Shown: in pieces, positions 1 through 10,010 of the stretch
Layout of the letters: every line of letters begins with the position of its first letter
How positions within the stretch are numbered: the stretch's first letter is position 1
Assembly (NCBI GenBank): GCA_023416515.1
Contig: JAEZHP010000062.1
Location: forward strand, 1 to 64,000
Reading direction: 5' to 3'
From: Pseudomonadota bacterium
GTDB taxonomy: Bacteria; Pseudomonadota; Alphaproteobacteria; Sphingomonadales; Sphingomonadaceae
Length of the DNA: 64,000 nucleotides
Position numbers and translations under genes: made by a program
The notes under the pieces: model-generated
Database searches by the model: none
What the model was told of the DNA's origin: nothing
The model's input: the letters and a program-made list of their open reading frames with translations, nothing else

Positions 1-1
1 C

Positions 2-1420
2 CCGGCGGCTCCGGGTTGCCTAAGCGGGGCCGGCCGAGCCACCGTCGTCTCGCCGGCGGCGTTCGGCCCGGCGCTGGGGCCGGTTGTCCTTGCCGGCCTC
101 GACCGTCTGAGCACGGTCAACAACGTCGGCGACATCCGCGCGGAATATCTGCAGGAAAGCCAGAACTTCGCGATCTTCACCCACAATATCTTCAACATCA
201 GCGACCATGTCGCGCTAACCCTGGGTGCCCGCTACACGTGGGAGAACAAGGACTTCGAGGGCCACTTCAACAACAACAACACGGTCTGCCCGGTCCAGCA
301 GGCGTCGCTCACGCCGTTCGCCGCCAACCCGGCGGTTCCGGCTTCGGCGCGGTCCTTCATCGGCGGTATCGTCACCCTCTCCTGCGTCGGCAACTCGAGC
401 AGCGGCCTCAACGGCCTCAACCCGACCGACAGCTTCGACGACGGCGAGCTGTCCGGGACGGCGGTGCTGTCGTTCCAGCCGAACCCCGACACGCTGATCT
501 ACGCGAGCTACTCGCGCGGCTACAAAGCCGGCGGCTACAACCTCGACCGCTCGGATCTCGGCTCGGCGCTGTCGCCGCGCTCCAATGCCGATGCGAGCAA
601 TCTGCGCTTCGGCGCGGAGATCAACGACGCCTACGAGCTCGGCTTCAAGCTCAGCGGTCGCGGCTTCCAGTTCGCGGCGGCGGCCTTCCACCAGCGCTTC
701 CGCGACTTCCAGCTCAACACGTTCAACGGCACGGTGTTCATCGTCCAGAACATCAACGGCTGTAACGACCTGATCGGCGGCGACGGCGCGGATTCCGATC
801 CCTCGGCGGCGACCGGCGGCTGCGCGGCCGACGACGTGACCTATGGCGTCAGCTCGACCGGTATCGAGCTCGAGCTCAGCCTGCGTCCGCATCCCGACCT
901 CGGGATCAACCTCGGCTACACGCTTGCCGACACCAAGTATCGCAGCAACCTCATCGGAAGCAGCAGCGGCGAGCCGCTCGATCCGTTCCTGTTCCTGCTG
1001 CCGGGCGACAATATGTCGAACGCGCCGATGCATGTGGCAACCGCATCGATCTCCTACACGCCGCGGATCGGCAACAGCGGCCTTTCGGGCCTCTTCTACC
1101 TCGACGGCCGACTCACCGACGACTTCAACACGGGCTCCGACCTGTTCCCGGAGAAGGAGCAGAACGGCTTCCTGGTGGTCAACGGCCGTATCGGCTTGCG
1201 CGGGCCGGACCAGCGCTGGTCGCTCGAAGTGTGGGCGCAGAACCTGTTCGACGAGGAATATACCCAGGTCGCGTTCAACACGCCGGTGCAGGGCGCCAAC
1301 AGCCGCGCCCACATCACCCATTTCGGCGCCAACCAGGGTTTCGCCAACGCGACCCAGCTGTTCTCGGCCTATCTCGCCGAGCCGCGGACCTACGGCATCA
1401 CCGGCCGCTTCCGCTTCTAA
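2..1420 (+). CDS. TonB-dependent receptor, C-terminal part (partial)
   Basis: The frame is open from the left edge of the window, so the start, signal peptide and plug domain lie outside it. The visible 472 residues look like an outer-membrane beta-barrel: alternating aromatic strands, the SRGYKAGGYN type segment common in sphingomonad receptors, and a C-terminal YGITGRFRF ending in Phe, as the BAM complex recognises. Extracellular-loop-like stretches carry several Cys (NNTVCPVQQ, NGCNDL, GGCAADD) that may form disulphides. Such receptors import siderophores, vitamins or glycans using TonB energy; the substrate cannot be told from this part. A terminator follows directly. The only energy transducer in this window is tonB at 21.3-22.0 kb. 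Confidence 0.9.
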   Translation, partial: PAAPGCLSGAGRATVVSPAAFGPALGPVVLAGLDRLSTVNNVGDIRAEYLQESQNFAIFTHNIFNISDHVALTLGARYTWENKDFEGHFNNNNTVCPVQQASLTPFAANPAVPASARSFIGGIVTLSCVGNSSSGLNGLNPTDSFDDGELSGTAVLSFQPNPDTLIYASYSRGYKAGGYNLDRSDLGSALSPRSNADASNLRFGAEINDAYELGFKLSGRGFQFAAAAFHQRFRDFQLNTFNGTVFIVQNINGCNDLIGGDGADSDPSAATGGCAADDVTYGVSSTGIELELSLRPHPDLGINLGYTLADTKYRSNLIGSSSGEPLDPFLFLLPGDNMSNAPMHVATASISYTPRIGNSGLSGLFYLDGRLTDDFNTGSDLFPEKEQNGFLVVNGRIGLRGPDQRWSLEVWAQNLFDEEYTQVAFNTPVQGANSRAHITHFGANQGFANATQLFSAYLAEPRTYGITGRFRF

Positions 1421-1441
1421 AGACAGTCAGTTCGAAGGGAG

Positions 1442-1474
1442 GGGCTCCGCCGCGAGGCGGGGCCCTTTCTCTTT
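1442..1474 (+). terminator. Rho-independent terminator of the TonB-dependent receptor gene
   Basis: A 10-bp GC-rich stem (1442-1451 with 1456-1465, one G-T pair) closes a GCGA tetraloop and is followed by TTTCTCTTT. It sits 21 bases after the receptor stop codon and just before the convergent glnD stop. The T-rich tail is on the plus strand only. Confidence 0.85.
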
Positions 1475-1480
1475 GCGCGG

Positions 1481-4231
1481 CTATTCGGCGGCGAGATCGG
1501 AGTCGCGGCGGCCAGGCTCGAGCGCCGAATGGAGCAGGCTCGATCGGATCGCCTCGAGATGAAAGACCGACTCGATCTTCCGGCCGTCGCGGTCGGTCAG
1601 ATAGAAGACATCGACCGCCCGCTCGCCATAGGTGGCGATATGCGCCGAGTGGATCGTCGCCTCGTTGTCGAAAATCGCCTTGGCTAGCTCCGACAGAAGC
1701 GCGGCGCGGTCGCGGGTGTTGACCTCGACGACGGTGTAGCGGCCCGAAGCCTTGTTATCGACGAACACTGCCGGCTCGATCGAGAAGGCCTCGGCGCGAA
1801 GCAGCGGAAGCGCTCGCGCCTCGAGCCGGTCGACCGACGGCTCCTGGCCCTCGACTGCAGCGCGAACCGCCTTTTCGAGGCGCGCGACCTTCCGCGGATC
1901 GCTGAAGGCGCCGCCGACGCTGTCCTGGACCAGCAAATTGTCCAGCGCCATTCCGTCGGCCGTGGTGTGGATCCGAGCGTCGATGATGTTGCCGCCCGAC
2001 AGCGAGATGGCGCCTGCGATCCGGTAAAAGAGGCCCGGTTCGTCGGGCGTGTAGATGCTGACCAAGGTAGCGCCGCGGTCAGGCTGCGGCACCAGCTCCA
2101 CGGCGCGCCGGGGCCCATCGGCAGAGTCGGCCTGAGCGACGAAACGGGCGTTGCGCTCGATGACCTGGGGCGGCTCGGCGAGCCAGTAGCTGTCGGCGAG
2201 GCGCCGGGCGTGAGCGGAGAAGCGCTCCTCCTCCCAGTCGAGGCCGGCCGCCACCTCCTCGCGCACGGCATCGACTCGTTCCTGCCGGCCTCGCTGCTTG
2301 TGGCCGAGGCGCAGGACCTCCTCCGCGGCCTCGAACAGGTTGGTGATGAGCTGGCCTTTCCAGCTGTTCCAGGTGCCGGGACCGACGGCGCGGATATCGA
2401 CCACGGTGAGGATGTGGAGCAAGCGAAGCCGCTCGAGGCTCTTCACGCGCTCCACGAAGTCCCGGATCGTCTGCGGATCGGAGATGTCGCGCTTCTGCGC
2501 CGTAGAGGAAAGCAGCAGATGCCAGCGCACGAGCCACGCGACCTGCTCGGTCTCGGCTGGAGTCAGCCCGAAGCGCGGGCACAGGCGCTTGGCGATCTCG
2601 GCGCCGACGACGCTATGATCGCCGGGACGGCCCTTGGCGATGTCGTGGAGGAGAACCGCGACGTAAAGAACCCGGCGCGAGGCGATGCGCTTGAACAGAC
2701 CGGTGGCGAGCTTGTGCTCGTCTTTGAGGTCTCCGCGCTCGATTCGTGCAAGCAGACCGATCGCCCGGATGGTGTGCTCGTCGACGGTGTAGTGATGATA
2801 CATGTCGAACTGCATCTGGGCGACGACACGGCCGAAATCGGGAACGAAGCGGCCGAACACGCCGGCCTCGTTCATCCAGCGTAGGACCATGTCGGGCCGC
2901 CGTGGGCTGGTCAGAACGTCGAGGAACAGGGCGTTGGCGCGCGGATCGGATCGTATGGTGGCGTCGATCAGCTTGGCGTGGCGCGCGATCGCCCGAAGGG
3001 CCACCGGGTGGATGTCGAGATTGTGAGCATCGGCGAGCTGGAAGGCCTCGATCAGCCGCACCGGATCCTCGGCGAGGAACTCGTCGCTCGGAACGGCGAG
3101 CCGGCCGCGGTCGAGCATGAAGCCGTTGAGGTTGCGCGGGCGGCGCCGCAGCGACGGGAACATGAGCCGGCGGCCGCGGCGGGCGAAGCGCTCGTCGAGC
3201 TGCGCAAGGAAGGCTCCGGTAAGGTCGCCGACGGTTCGCGCATGAAGGAAATAATGCTTCATGAAGCGCTCGACCGGCGCGTTGCCGTGGCGCCCGGAAT
3301 AATTCATCCGCTCGGCGATCTCGCGTTGATAGTCGAAGGTGAGCCGTTCCTCAGCGCGACCCGTGATCGTATGGAGGTGACAGCGCACCGCCCAGAGGAA
3401 GCGCTCGGCGCGCTGGAACTGGCCGAGCTCGGTTGACGACAGCAGGCCAACGTCCACCAGGTCCGCGGCCGAGCGCACCCGATAGGCATATTTGCCGATC
3501 CAGAAGAGCGTGTGGAGATCGCGCAGGCCGCCCTTGCCATCCTTGACGTTGGGTTCGACGACATAGCGGCTGTCGCCCATACGGACGTGGCGCGCCTCGC
3601 GCTCGTCGAGCTTCTCGGTGACGAACTTGCGCACATCGCCGCCGATGACTTCACTCTGGAAGCGCGCCTGGACCTCGTCGTGGAGGCGCTCGTCGCCCCA
3701 GATGTAGCGCGACTCGAGCATCGCGGTGCGGGCGGTATGGTCGTCGAGAGTGGCAGCGATGACTTCGTCGACCGAGCGCACCGAATGGCCGATGGTGAGG
3801 CCGAGGTCCCAGAGCAGGTAGAGCAAGGACTGGATGACCTCCCCGGTCCATCCCGCCGGCTTGCCGGGAGTCACGAAGCTCAGGTCGACGTCGCTGTGCG
3901 GCGCCATCTCGCCGCGGCCGTAGCCGCCGAGGGCGAGCAGAAGAAGGCGCTCGTCTTCACCGCGAGCGGCGCGCGGGTGGAGCCGATCGACCACATAATC
4001 GTGGCTGAGGCGAAGGACCTGGTCGGTAAGGAACGCGGTCGCGGCGGCACTTTCGGTGCCGGCATAAGGCTGCTCGATCAGGCGCCGCGCGATCTCCGAG
4101 CGGCCGAGAGCAAGCGCTTCCTTGAGGATGTCGGTCGCGCTGGCACGATCCGCCTCGCGCAGGCGATCAGCGATCCTGCGCCGGTCGACGATGGCGCGGC
4201 GGTTCGCGAGGCTGTCGAACAGGCCGGACAT
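1481..4231 (-). CDS. glnD: Bifunctional PII uridylyltransferase / uridylyl-removing enzyme GlnD
   Basis: GlnD senses glutamine and attaches or removes UMP on PII proteins, so it sets glutamine synthetase activity and nitrogen-regulated transcription. Counting from the chosen Met, the nucleotidyltransferase motif GGYGRGEMAPHSDVDL lies at about 102-117, the HD uridylyl-removing domain has HHYTVDEH (about 479-486) and LLHDIAKG (about 527-534), and two C-terminal ACT domains (about 730-800 and 840-910) bind glutamine. The length of 916 aa is normal. A GTG 36 bases upstream (4267) would give 928 aa but leave only 17 bp to the divergent GNAT gene; the ATG matches the RAIVDRR start seen in relatives better. 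No strong Shine-Dalgarno is visible for either. Confidence 0.95.
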   Translation of the reverse strand: MSGLFDSLANRRAIVDRRRIADRLREADRASATDILKEALALGRSEIARRLIEQPYAGTESAAATAFLTDQVLRLSHDYVVDRLHPRAARGEDERLLLLALGGYGRGEMAPHSDVDLSFVTPGKPAGWTGEVIQSLLYLLWDLGLTIGHSVRSVDEVIAATLDDHTARTAMLESRYIWGDERLHDEVQARFQSEVIGGDVRKFVTEKLDEREARHVRMGDSRYVVEPNVKDGKGGLRDLHTLFWIGKYAYRVRSAADLVDVGLLSSTELGQFQRAERFLWAVRCHLHTITGRAEERLTFDYQREIAERMNYSGRHGNAPVERFMKHYFLHARTVGDLTGAFLAQLDERFARRGRRLMFPSLRRRPRNLNGFMLDRGRLAVPSDEFLAEDPVRLIEAFQLADAHNLDIHPVALRAIARHAKLIDATIRSDPRANALFLDVLTSPRRPDMVLRWMNEAGVFGRFVPDFGRVVAQMQFDMYHHYTVDEHTIRAIGLLARIERGDLKDEHKLATGLFKRIASRRVLYVAVLLHDIAKGRPGDHSVVGAEIAKRLCPRFGLTPAETEQVAWLVRWHLLLSSTAQKRDISDPQTIRDFVERVKSLERLRLLHILTVVDIRAVGPGTWNSWKGQLITNLFEAAEEVLRLGHKQRGRQERVDAVREEVAAGLDWEEERFSAHARRLADSYWLAEPPQVIERNARFVAQADSADGPRRAVELVPQPDRGATLVSIYTPDEPGLFYRIAGAISLSGGNIIDARIHTTADGMALDNLLVQDSVGGAFSDPRKVARLEKAVRAAVEGQEPSVDRLEARALPLLRAEAFSIEPAVFVDNKASGRYTVVEVNTRDRAALLSELAKAIFDNEATIHSAHIATYGERAVDVFYLTDRDGRKIESVFHLEAIRSSLLHSALEPGRRDSDLAAE

Positions 4232-4284
4232 TGCCGACAAGATAGGAGGTGCGGGAGAGCGCGTCACGCGATTAGGGTGTTGCG

Positions 4285-4968
4285 GTGACCCATCCGCTCG
4301 ACCGGCCAGTGTGGAACGCGCTTCACTCGCGCCAGGCGCATCTCGCGATCGGCGGTGCGAGCGCGGTCGGCTTTCAACGGCCCTATGCGATGTTCGTCGC
4401 CGGGGCCGATCAGTCGGCGCGAAGCCTGGCGGAGATGGCCGAGTTGGTGCCTGCCGACGGACAGGCGGCGCTGGTCGAGCGCGAGCGCTGGCCCCTGCCG
4501 CCAGGTACGCGGCTCGTGGCTGACGCCGTGATCGTGCAGCTGGTCGCGACGGAGGGGATCGGCGGACCCGGCTCCGGCCTGTCTTTCATGGAGCTCGGCG
4601 AGGCGGACGAGCCGGACGCCTTTGAGCTGGCGACCTTGTGCCGGCCGGGGCCCTTCTTCGCACGCACCTCGGCACTCGGGGGCTTCATCGGAATCCGCGA
4701 CTCTTCCGGGCGGCTGGTCGCGATGGCCGGCGAGCGGATGAAGGTGAACGAGTTCACGGAGGTCAGCGCGGTTTGCACGCATCCCGATCATCGCGGCCGG
4801 GGCCTCGCAAAAGCCCTTATCAGCGTCGTCGCGCGGCGGATCGTCGAGCGCGGCGAAATCCCTTGGCTCCATTCCTACCCGGACAATCTGCCGGCGCTCG
4901 CGCTGTACGAGTCACTCGGCTTCCGACGGCGTGCCGAGGTCAACTACACGATCATCGAGCGGAGCTGA
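4285..4968 (+). CDS. GNAT family N-acetyltransferase (FR47-like)
   Basis: A 227-aa protein. The C-terminal half has the GNAT fold: VCTHPDHRGRGLAKALI (about residues 163-179) holds the R-x-x-G-x-G/A acetyl-CoA pyrophosphate loop, followed by YPDNLPALALYESLGFRRR, the usual last strand and helix. The N-terminal half is a less conserved FR47-type lobe. The substrate is unknown; this group acetylates small amines or amino acids. The start is GTG. The gene is divergent from glnD and ends 3 bases before the mutS stop, so it is transcribed head-on to mutS. Confidence 0.82.
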   Translation: MTHPLDRPVWNALHSRQAHLAIGGASAVGFQRPYAMFVAGADQSARSLAEMAELVPADGQAALVERERWPLPPGTRLVADAVIVQLVATEGIGGPGSGLSFMELGEADEPDAFELATLCRPGPFFARTSALGGFIGIRDSSGRLVAMAGERMKVNEFTEVSAVCTHPDHRGRGLAKALISVVARRIVERGEIPWLHSYPDNLPALALYESLGFRRRAEVNYTIIERS

Positions 4969-4971
4969 CTC

Positions 4972-7578
4972 CTAGTCCCGAGCGAGCGCCTTCAGCTTGT
5001 ACAGCGTGTCGAGCGCCTCGCGCGGGCTGAGGCTGTCGACGTCGAGGCTTTCGACCGCCGCGCGGATGGCGTCGCATTGAGCTTCTTCCTCCTCCTGGGC
5101 TGCGGCGAAGAGCGGAAGGTCGTCGAGCCCTGCCGCGATTCCCCCGGTGGCGGCGCGGCCGCTCTCCAGCTTGGCCAAGATCGACTTGGCGCGGGCGAGG
5201 ACCGCTGGCGGCAGGCCCGCAAGACGGGCGACAGCGATTCCGTAGGAGCGGTCGGCCGGCCCGGGGGCGACTTCGTGGAGGAGGACGAGGTCGCCCTTCC
5301 ATTCTCGAGCGCGAACATGATGGAGCGACAAGGCGTCGAGCCGCTCGGCGAGGCGGGTGAGCTCGTGATAATGGGTCGCGAACAGGCAGCGGCTCCGGCA
5401 GCGGTCGTGGACCCACTCGACCACCGCCCAGGCGATTGCGAGGCCGTCATAGGTCGAAGTGCCGCGACCGACCTCGTCGAGGATGACGAAGCTGTTCGGG
5501 GTCGCCTGCGCGAGGATCGCCGCGGTCTCGACCATCTCGACCATGAAGGTCGAGCGGCCGCGAGCGAGATTGTCTGAGGCTCCGACGCGGCTGAACAGTC
5601 GGTCGACGAGCCCCAGCTTGGCGCGCGCGGCGGGCACATAGGCCCCGGCCTGTGCGAGCACGGCGATCAGCGCGTTCTGGCGAAGGAAGGTCGACTTGCC
5701 GCCCATGTTCGGGCCGGTGACGAGCCACAGGCGCTTGGCCTCGCCGAGACTTAGGTCGTTGGCGACGAAGCGCTCGCCGCGGGCGCGCAATGCGTCCTCG
5801 ACGACCGGATGACGCCCGCCTTCGATGTCGAAGCAGGGCTCGTCGGCGAAATAGGGCCGCGACCAGCCCCCTTCGACGGCACGCTCGGCAAGTCCCGCGG
5901 CAACGTCTAGCCGGGCGAGCGCGTCGGCGGCTGTGGCGATCGGCTCGGCGCGGTCGAGCGCCCCCGTGGTCAGTTCCTCAAGATGAGCGGCCTCGGCGGC
6001 GAGCGCGTGGGCCCCGGCCTGGGAAACACGCATCGCCTGCTCGTGAAGGTCGGGCGCGTTGAAGCGGACGACTCCGGCCAGTGTCTGGCGGTGGGTGAAG
6101 CCGCTGTCGGCGGCCATCAGCGAGTCGGCATGCCGTGCAGGGACCTCGACGTGATAGCCGAGCACGTTGTTGTGGCGAATCTTCAGCGCGGTGATTCCGG
6201 TGGACGCGCGATATTGGGCCTCGAGCGCGGCGATGGCCCGGCGGCCCTCGCCTCCCGTCGAGCGAAGCGCGTCCAGTGCGGCGTCATATCCTTCGGCGAT
6301 ATAGCCGCCTTGAGCCGAGTCGATCGGCGGCGACGGCACGAGCGCTCGGCTGAGCAGGTCGACGAGTTCGCCATGGCCGGTGAGGGCCGGGAGCAGCTCG
6401 GTCAGCAGCGGCGGAGCGTCCCCCAGGGCAGCAAGGCGGTCGTGGAGACGACGGGCTTCGTCCAACCCGTCGCGCAGAAGGCCGAGATCGCGCGGGCCGC
6501 CGCGGCCGACGACGAGCCGACCGAGCGCCCGGCCGATGTCGGGCAGCGCCTTGAGCGCGGTGCGGAGACCGTGACGAAGATTGGAATCGCCTTCGAACAG
6601 GGCGACCAGGTCGAGCCGCGCCTCGATCGCCTGGCGATGGGTGAGCGGTGCGGCGATGTCGGCGGCGAGCAGACGGGCGCCGGCGCCGGTGACGGTCCGG
6701 TCGACGGCGTGGAGAAGGCTGCCCTGGCGACCGCCGCCCCGCGCGGCGACCAATTCGAGGCTCTCGCGGGTCGAGGCGTCGATCATCATGTGAGCGGCGG
6801 GCGGAACCGGCACCGGCGGGCGAAGGAACGGAAGCGAGTCGCGCCCGACCTCGTCGAGATAGGCGAGCATCCCGCCGGCCGCCGCGAGTGAAGGCCGGTC
6901 GAAACTGTCGAGAGTCGCGATCCCGAACCGATCCTTGAGACGACGCTCGGCGGCGAGACTGTCGAAGTCGGCGCGCGGGCGCTCGGCCAGCTGCGCTCCG
7001 GCGAAGGCGGCAATGCTCTGGGGAGCGATAATTTCGCTCGGCGTGAGCCGGGCGAGTTCGGCGTCGAGCGAGGCGGGCGACACGGTCGCGAGCTCGAACC
7101 GGCCCGTGGAAATGTCGGCGGCGGCGAGCCCGATCTTATCGGCCGACGGCGCGAGAGCGACCAGCCAGTTGGCGGCTCGGCTGTCGAGCAAGGCCTCCTC
7201 GGTGAGGGTGCCGGCGGTCACGACCCGGACGATGGCGCGGTTCACGACAGACTTGGAGCCGCGCTTCTTCGCCTCGGCCGGGCTCTCCGTCTGCTCGGCG
7301 ATGGCAACCCGGTGGCCGGCTTTTATGAGTCGCGCGAGGTAGGCTTCGGCGGCGTGGATCGGGACGCCGCACATCGGGATCGGAGCGCCGTCATGCTCCC
7401 CTCGCGCGGTCAGCGCGATGTCGAGGCAGGCCGCGGCGATCCTGGCATCCTCGAAGAACAATTCGAAGAAGTCGCCCATCCGATAGAAAAGCAGGCAGTC
7501 GTCCGCCTCCGCTTTCAAGGCGAGATATTGCGCCATCATCGGGGTCGGAGCGGAGTCGGTCTGGGGGCGGGCGGCCAT
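4972..7578 (-). CDS. mutS: DNA mismatch repair ATPase MutS
   Basis: MutS binds mispaired bases and small loops and recruits MutL. The 868-aa protein has the full family layout: an N-terminal mismatch-recognition domain with the Phe-x-Glu motif in GDFFELFFEDA (Phe38, Glu40, which contact the mispair), connector, lever and clamp domains, then the ABC-type ATPase with Walker A GPNMGGKST at about 620 and the Walker B/signature region ending FVILDEVGRGTSTYDG near 700. A short C-terminal tail follows. Divergent from maeB with 140 bp between. Confidence 0.97.
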   Translation of the reverse strand: MAARPQTDSAPTPMMAQYLALKAEADDCLLFYRMGDFFELFFEDARIAAACLDIALTARGEHDGAPIPMCGVPIHAAEAYLARLIKAGHRVAIAEQTESPAEAKKRGSKSVVNRAIVRVVTAGTLTEEALLDSRAANWLVALAPSADKIGLAAADISTGRFELATVSPASLDAELARLTPSEIIAPQSIAAFAGAQLAERPRADFDSLAAERRLKDRFGIATLDSFDRPSLAAAGGMLAYLDEVGRDSLPFLRPPVPVPPAAHMMIDASTRESLELVAARGGGRQGSLLHAVDRTVTGAGARLLAADIAAPLTHRQAIEARLDLVALFEGDSNLRHGLRTALKALPDIGRALGRLVVGRGGPRDLGLLRDGLDEARRLHDRLAALGDAPPLLTELLPALTGHGELVDLLSRALVPSPPIDSAQGGYIAEGYDAALDALRSTGGEGRRAIAALEAQYRASTGITALKIRHNNVLGYHVEVPARHADSLMAADSGFTHRQTLAGVVRFNAPDLHEQAMRVSQAGAHALAAEAAHLEELTTGALDRAEPIATAADALARLDVAAGLAERAVEGGWSRPYFADEPCFDIEGGRHPVVEDALRARGERFVANDLSLGEAKRLWLVTGPNMGGKSTFLRQNALIAVLAQAGAYVPAARAKLGLVDRLFSRVGASDNLARGRSTFMVEMVETAAILAQATPNSFVILDEVGRGTSTYDGLAIAWAVVEWVHDRCRSRCLFATHYHELTRLAERLDALSLHHVRAREWKGDLVLLHEVAPGPADRSYGIAVARLAGLPPAVLARAKSILAKLESGRAATGGIAAGLDDLPLFAAAQEEEEAQCDAIRAAVESLDVDSLSPREALDTLYKLKALARD

Positions 7579-7718
7579 AAGACGGCGAGCCTAGAGGATG
7601 GAACAGGGATGCGGAACGCCGCATTGGGCATAATCCACACAAAGCCAGAGCTTGCCGCACGGTGGCGATGCGGCATAGACCGGGCCGCGCCGGCGACACG
7701 ACAAAAGGGGGACGGCCG

Positions 7719-9983
7719 ATGAGCGAAGGCAGCAACGTCAAATTCTCGGAAGCCGAAGCGCTCGAATTCCACTCGCAGGGTCGTGCCGGCAAGATCGAGA
7801 TCATCGCATCGAAGCCGATGGCGACCCAGCGCGACCTCAGTCTCGCTTACTCGCCCGGAGTCGCGGTTCCGGTGCGCGCGATCGCCGAGGACCCGGCCAA
7901 GGCTTATGATTATACGGCCAAGGGCAATCTGGTCGCGGTGATCTCCAACGGGACGGCGATCCTCGGTCTCGGCAACCTCGGCGCGCTTGCGTCCAAGCCG
8001 GTGATGGAAGGCAAGGCGGTGCTGTTCAAGCGCTTCGCCGACGTCGATTCGATCGACATCGAGCTTGCGACCGAGGATCCCGAGGCGTTCATCAATGCGG
8101 TGGCGCTGATGGAGCCGAGCTTCGGCGGCATCAACCTCGAGGATATCAAGGCGCCGGAATGCTTCATCATCGAGCAGACCCTTCGCGACCGGATGAACAT
8201 CCCCGTCATGCACGACGACCAGCATGGCACCGCGATCATCAGTGCCGCCGGGCTGATCAACGCAGCCTATCTCACCGGGCGTGAGCTCAAGGACATCAGG
8301 GTCGTTGTCAACGGCGCCGGAGCGGCGGCCATCGCCTGCACCGCGCTGATCAAGGCGATGGGCGTCCGCCACGACAATGTCCTGATGTGCGACCGCAAGG
8401 GCGTCATCTACCGGGGCCGCGAGGAGGGCATGGACCAGTGGAAGTCCGCCCATGCCGTCGACACCGACCGGCGGACTCTGGCCGACGCGATGGTCGGGGC
8501 CGACGTGTTCCTCGGTCTCTCCGCCGCGGGCGCGCTCAAGCCCGAGATGGTCAAGACCATGGCGCCCAAGCCGATCATCTTCGCGATGGCCAATCCCGAT
8601 CCCGAGATCACGCCGCCCGAGGCCAAGGAAGCCCGGCCAGACGCGATCGTCGCCACCGGCCGCTCGGACTATCCGAACCAGGTCAACAATGTGCTCGGCT
8701 TCCCCTTCATCTTCCGCGGCGCTCTCGACGTGCGCGCGACCGCGATCAACGAAGAGATGAAGATCGCGGCGGCCCGGGCATTGGCAGAGCTGGCACGCGA
8801 AGCGGTGCCCGAGGAAGTGGCGGCCGCCTATGGCAAGGCGCACAGCTTCGGACCCGACTATATCATTCCGGCGCCATTCGACCCCCGCCTGATGGAAGTG
8901 GTTCCCGCCGCGGTCGCCCAGGCGGCGATGGACAGCGGAGTCGCCCAGAAGCCGATTGCCGACATGGCCGCCTATCGGACTGCGCTCCGGTCGAGACTAA
9001 ACCCGACCACGTCGGTGCTTACCCTCGCCTACGAAGCCGCGCGGGCGAATCCGAAGCGGGTTCTGTTCGCGGAAGGCGAGGAGGACGCCGTCCTTCGCGC
9101 CGCGATGGCATTCCGCGATGGGGGCTACGGAGTCCCCGTGCTGGTCGGCCGCGACGACGTTCACGACCGGCTGCGCGCGCTCGGAGTCGAGGATGCGAGC
9201 GGGATCGAGGTGTTCAACAGCCGCACCTACGGGCGGGTGCCGGAGATGGTCGAGCATCTTTACAAGAGGGTACAGCGGCGCGGCTATCTTCACCGCGAGG
9301 TCGAGCGCCTGGTCAACCAGGACCGAAACATCTTCGCCGCACTGCTGCTCGAGCTTGGCGAGGCGGATGCGATGATCACCGGGGTGACCCGGCCTTATGC
9401 CCAGTCATTGCGCGAGGTGAGGCGCGTTCTCGATCCGGTGGAGGGCGTGACCCCGTTCGGGGTCCATGTGCTCGTGGGTCAAAGCCACACGGTGTTCCTC
9501 GCCGACACCACGGTAACCGAGCGGCCGAGCGGCCAGCAGCTGGTCGACATCGCCTGCCACACCGCCGAGGTGGCGCGCCGGATGGGGCATGAGCCGCGAG
9601 TCGCCTTCCTGTCCTATTCGACGTTCGGAAATCCGGAAGGCAGCTATCTTGAGCGGATCCGCGAGGCGGTGCGGATCCTCGATTCGCGCGGAGAAGTGCC
9701 GTTCGAATATGAAGGCGAGATGCCGCCCGACGTGGCGCTCAACCACAAGATGCAGAAGGTCTACCCGTTCAGCCGCCTGACCGGGCCCGCCAACGTGTTG
9801 ATCATGCCCGGCCTGCAGACCGCCAACATCGCCGCCAAGCTCCTCAAGGAGCTGGGCGGAGACGCGATGATCGGTCCGATGCTGGTCGGGATGCAGAAGC
9901 CCGTGCAGATCGCGTCGATGACGGCGTCCGCATCGGACTTGGTGACTCTGGCGGTGCTCGCGGCGGGCGGAATCGCCCGCTAG
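7719..9983 (+). CDS. maeB: NADP-dependent malic enzyme with phosphotransacetylase-like C-terminal domain
   Basis: Decarboxylates L-malate to pyruvate with NADP reduction, giving NADPH and linking the TCA cycle to pyruvate. The 754-aa chain joins an N-terminal malic-enzyme part (AYSPGVAVP near 45; MHDDQHGTA near 165; VVNGAGAAAIA dinucleotide loop near 205) to a C-terminal phosphate-acetyltransferase-like domain from about 430, which in this family is regulatory rather than a proven PTA. The chosen ATG has a good AAAGGGGGA site 9 bases upstream; an in-frame start at 7662 would add 19 poorly conserved residues. Confidence 0.95.
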   Translation: MSEGSNVKFSEAEALEFHSQGRAGKIEIIASKPMATQRDLSLAYSPGVAVPVRAIAEDPAKAYDYTAKGNLVAVISNGTAILGLGNLGALASKPVMEGKAVLFKRFADVDSIDIELATEDPEAFINAVALMEPSFGGINLEDIKAPECFIIEQTLRDRMNIPVMHDDQHGTAIISAAGLINAAYLTGRELKDIRVVVNGAGAAAIACTALIKAMGVRHDNVLMCDRKGVIYRGREEGMDQWKSAHAVDTDRRTLADAMVGADVFLGLSAAGALKPEMVKTMAPKPIIFAMANPDPEITPPEAKEARPDAIVATGRSDYPNQVNNVLGFPFIFRGALDVRATAINEEMKIAAARALAELAREAVPEEVAAAYGKAHSFGPDYIIPAPFDPRLMEVVPAAVAQAAMDSGVAQKPIADMAAYRTALRSRLNPTTSVLTLAYEAARANPKRVLFAEGEEDAVLRAAMAFRDGGYGVPVLVGRDDVHDRLRALGVEDASGIEVFNSRTYGRVPEMVEHLYKRVQRRGYLHREVERLVNQDRNIFAALLLELGEADAMITGVTRPYAQSLREVRRVLDPVEGVTPFGVHVLVGQSHTVFLADTTVTERPSGQQLVDIACHTAEVARRMGHEPRVAFLSYSTFGNPEGSYLERIREAVRILDSRGEVPFEYEGEMPPDVALNHKMQKVYPFSRLTGPANVLIMPGLQTANIAAKLLKELGGDAMIGPMLVGMQKPVQIASMTASASDLVTLAVLAAGGIAR

Positions 9984-10010
9984 CGCCTGTCCCGCACGCG
10001 AGAGAGGTAC

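Noticed and set aside
215..1321. Minus-strand frame of 368 codons opposite the TonB-dependent receptor
   Set aside because: Antisense shadow of the receptor gene; composition is Val/Glu/Arg-rich with no recognisable domain.
7631..7639. TAATCCACA between mutS and maeB as a DnaA box
   Set aside because: One mismatch, single copy, far from the origin genes; expected by chance in 64 kb.
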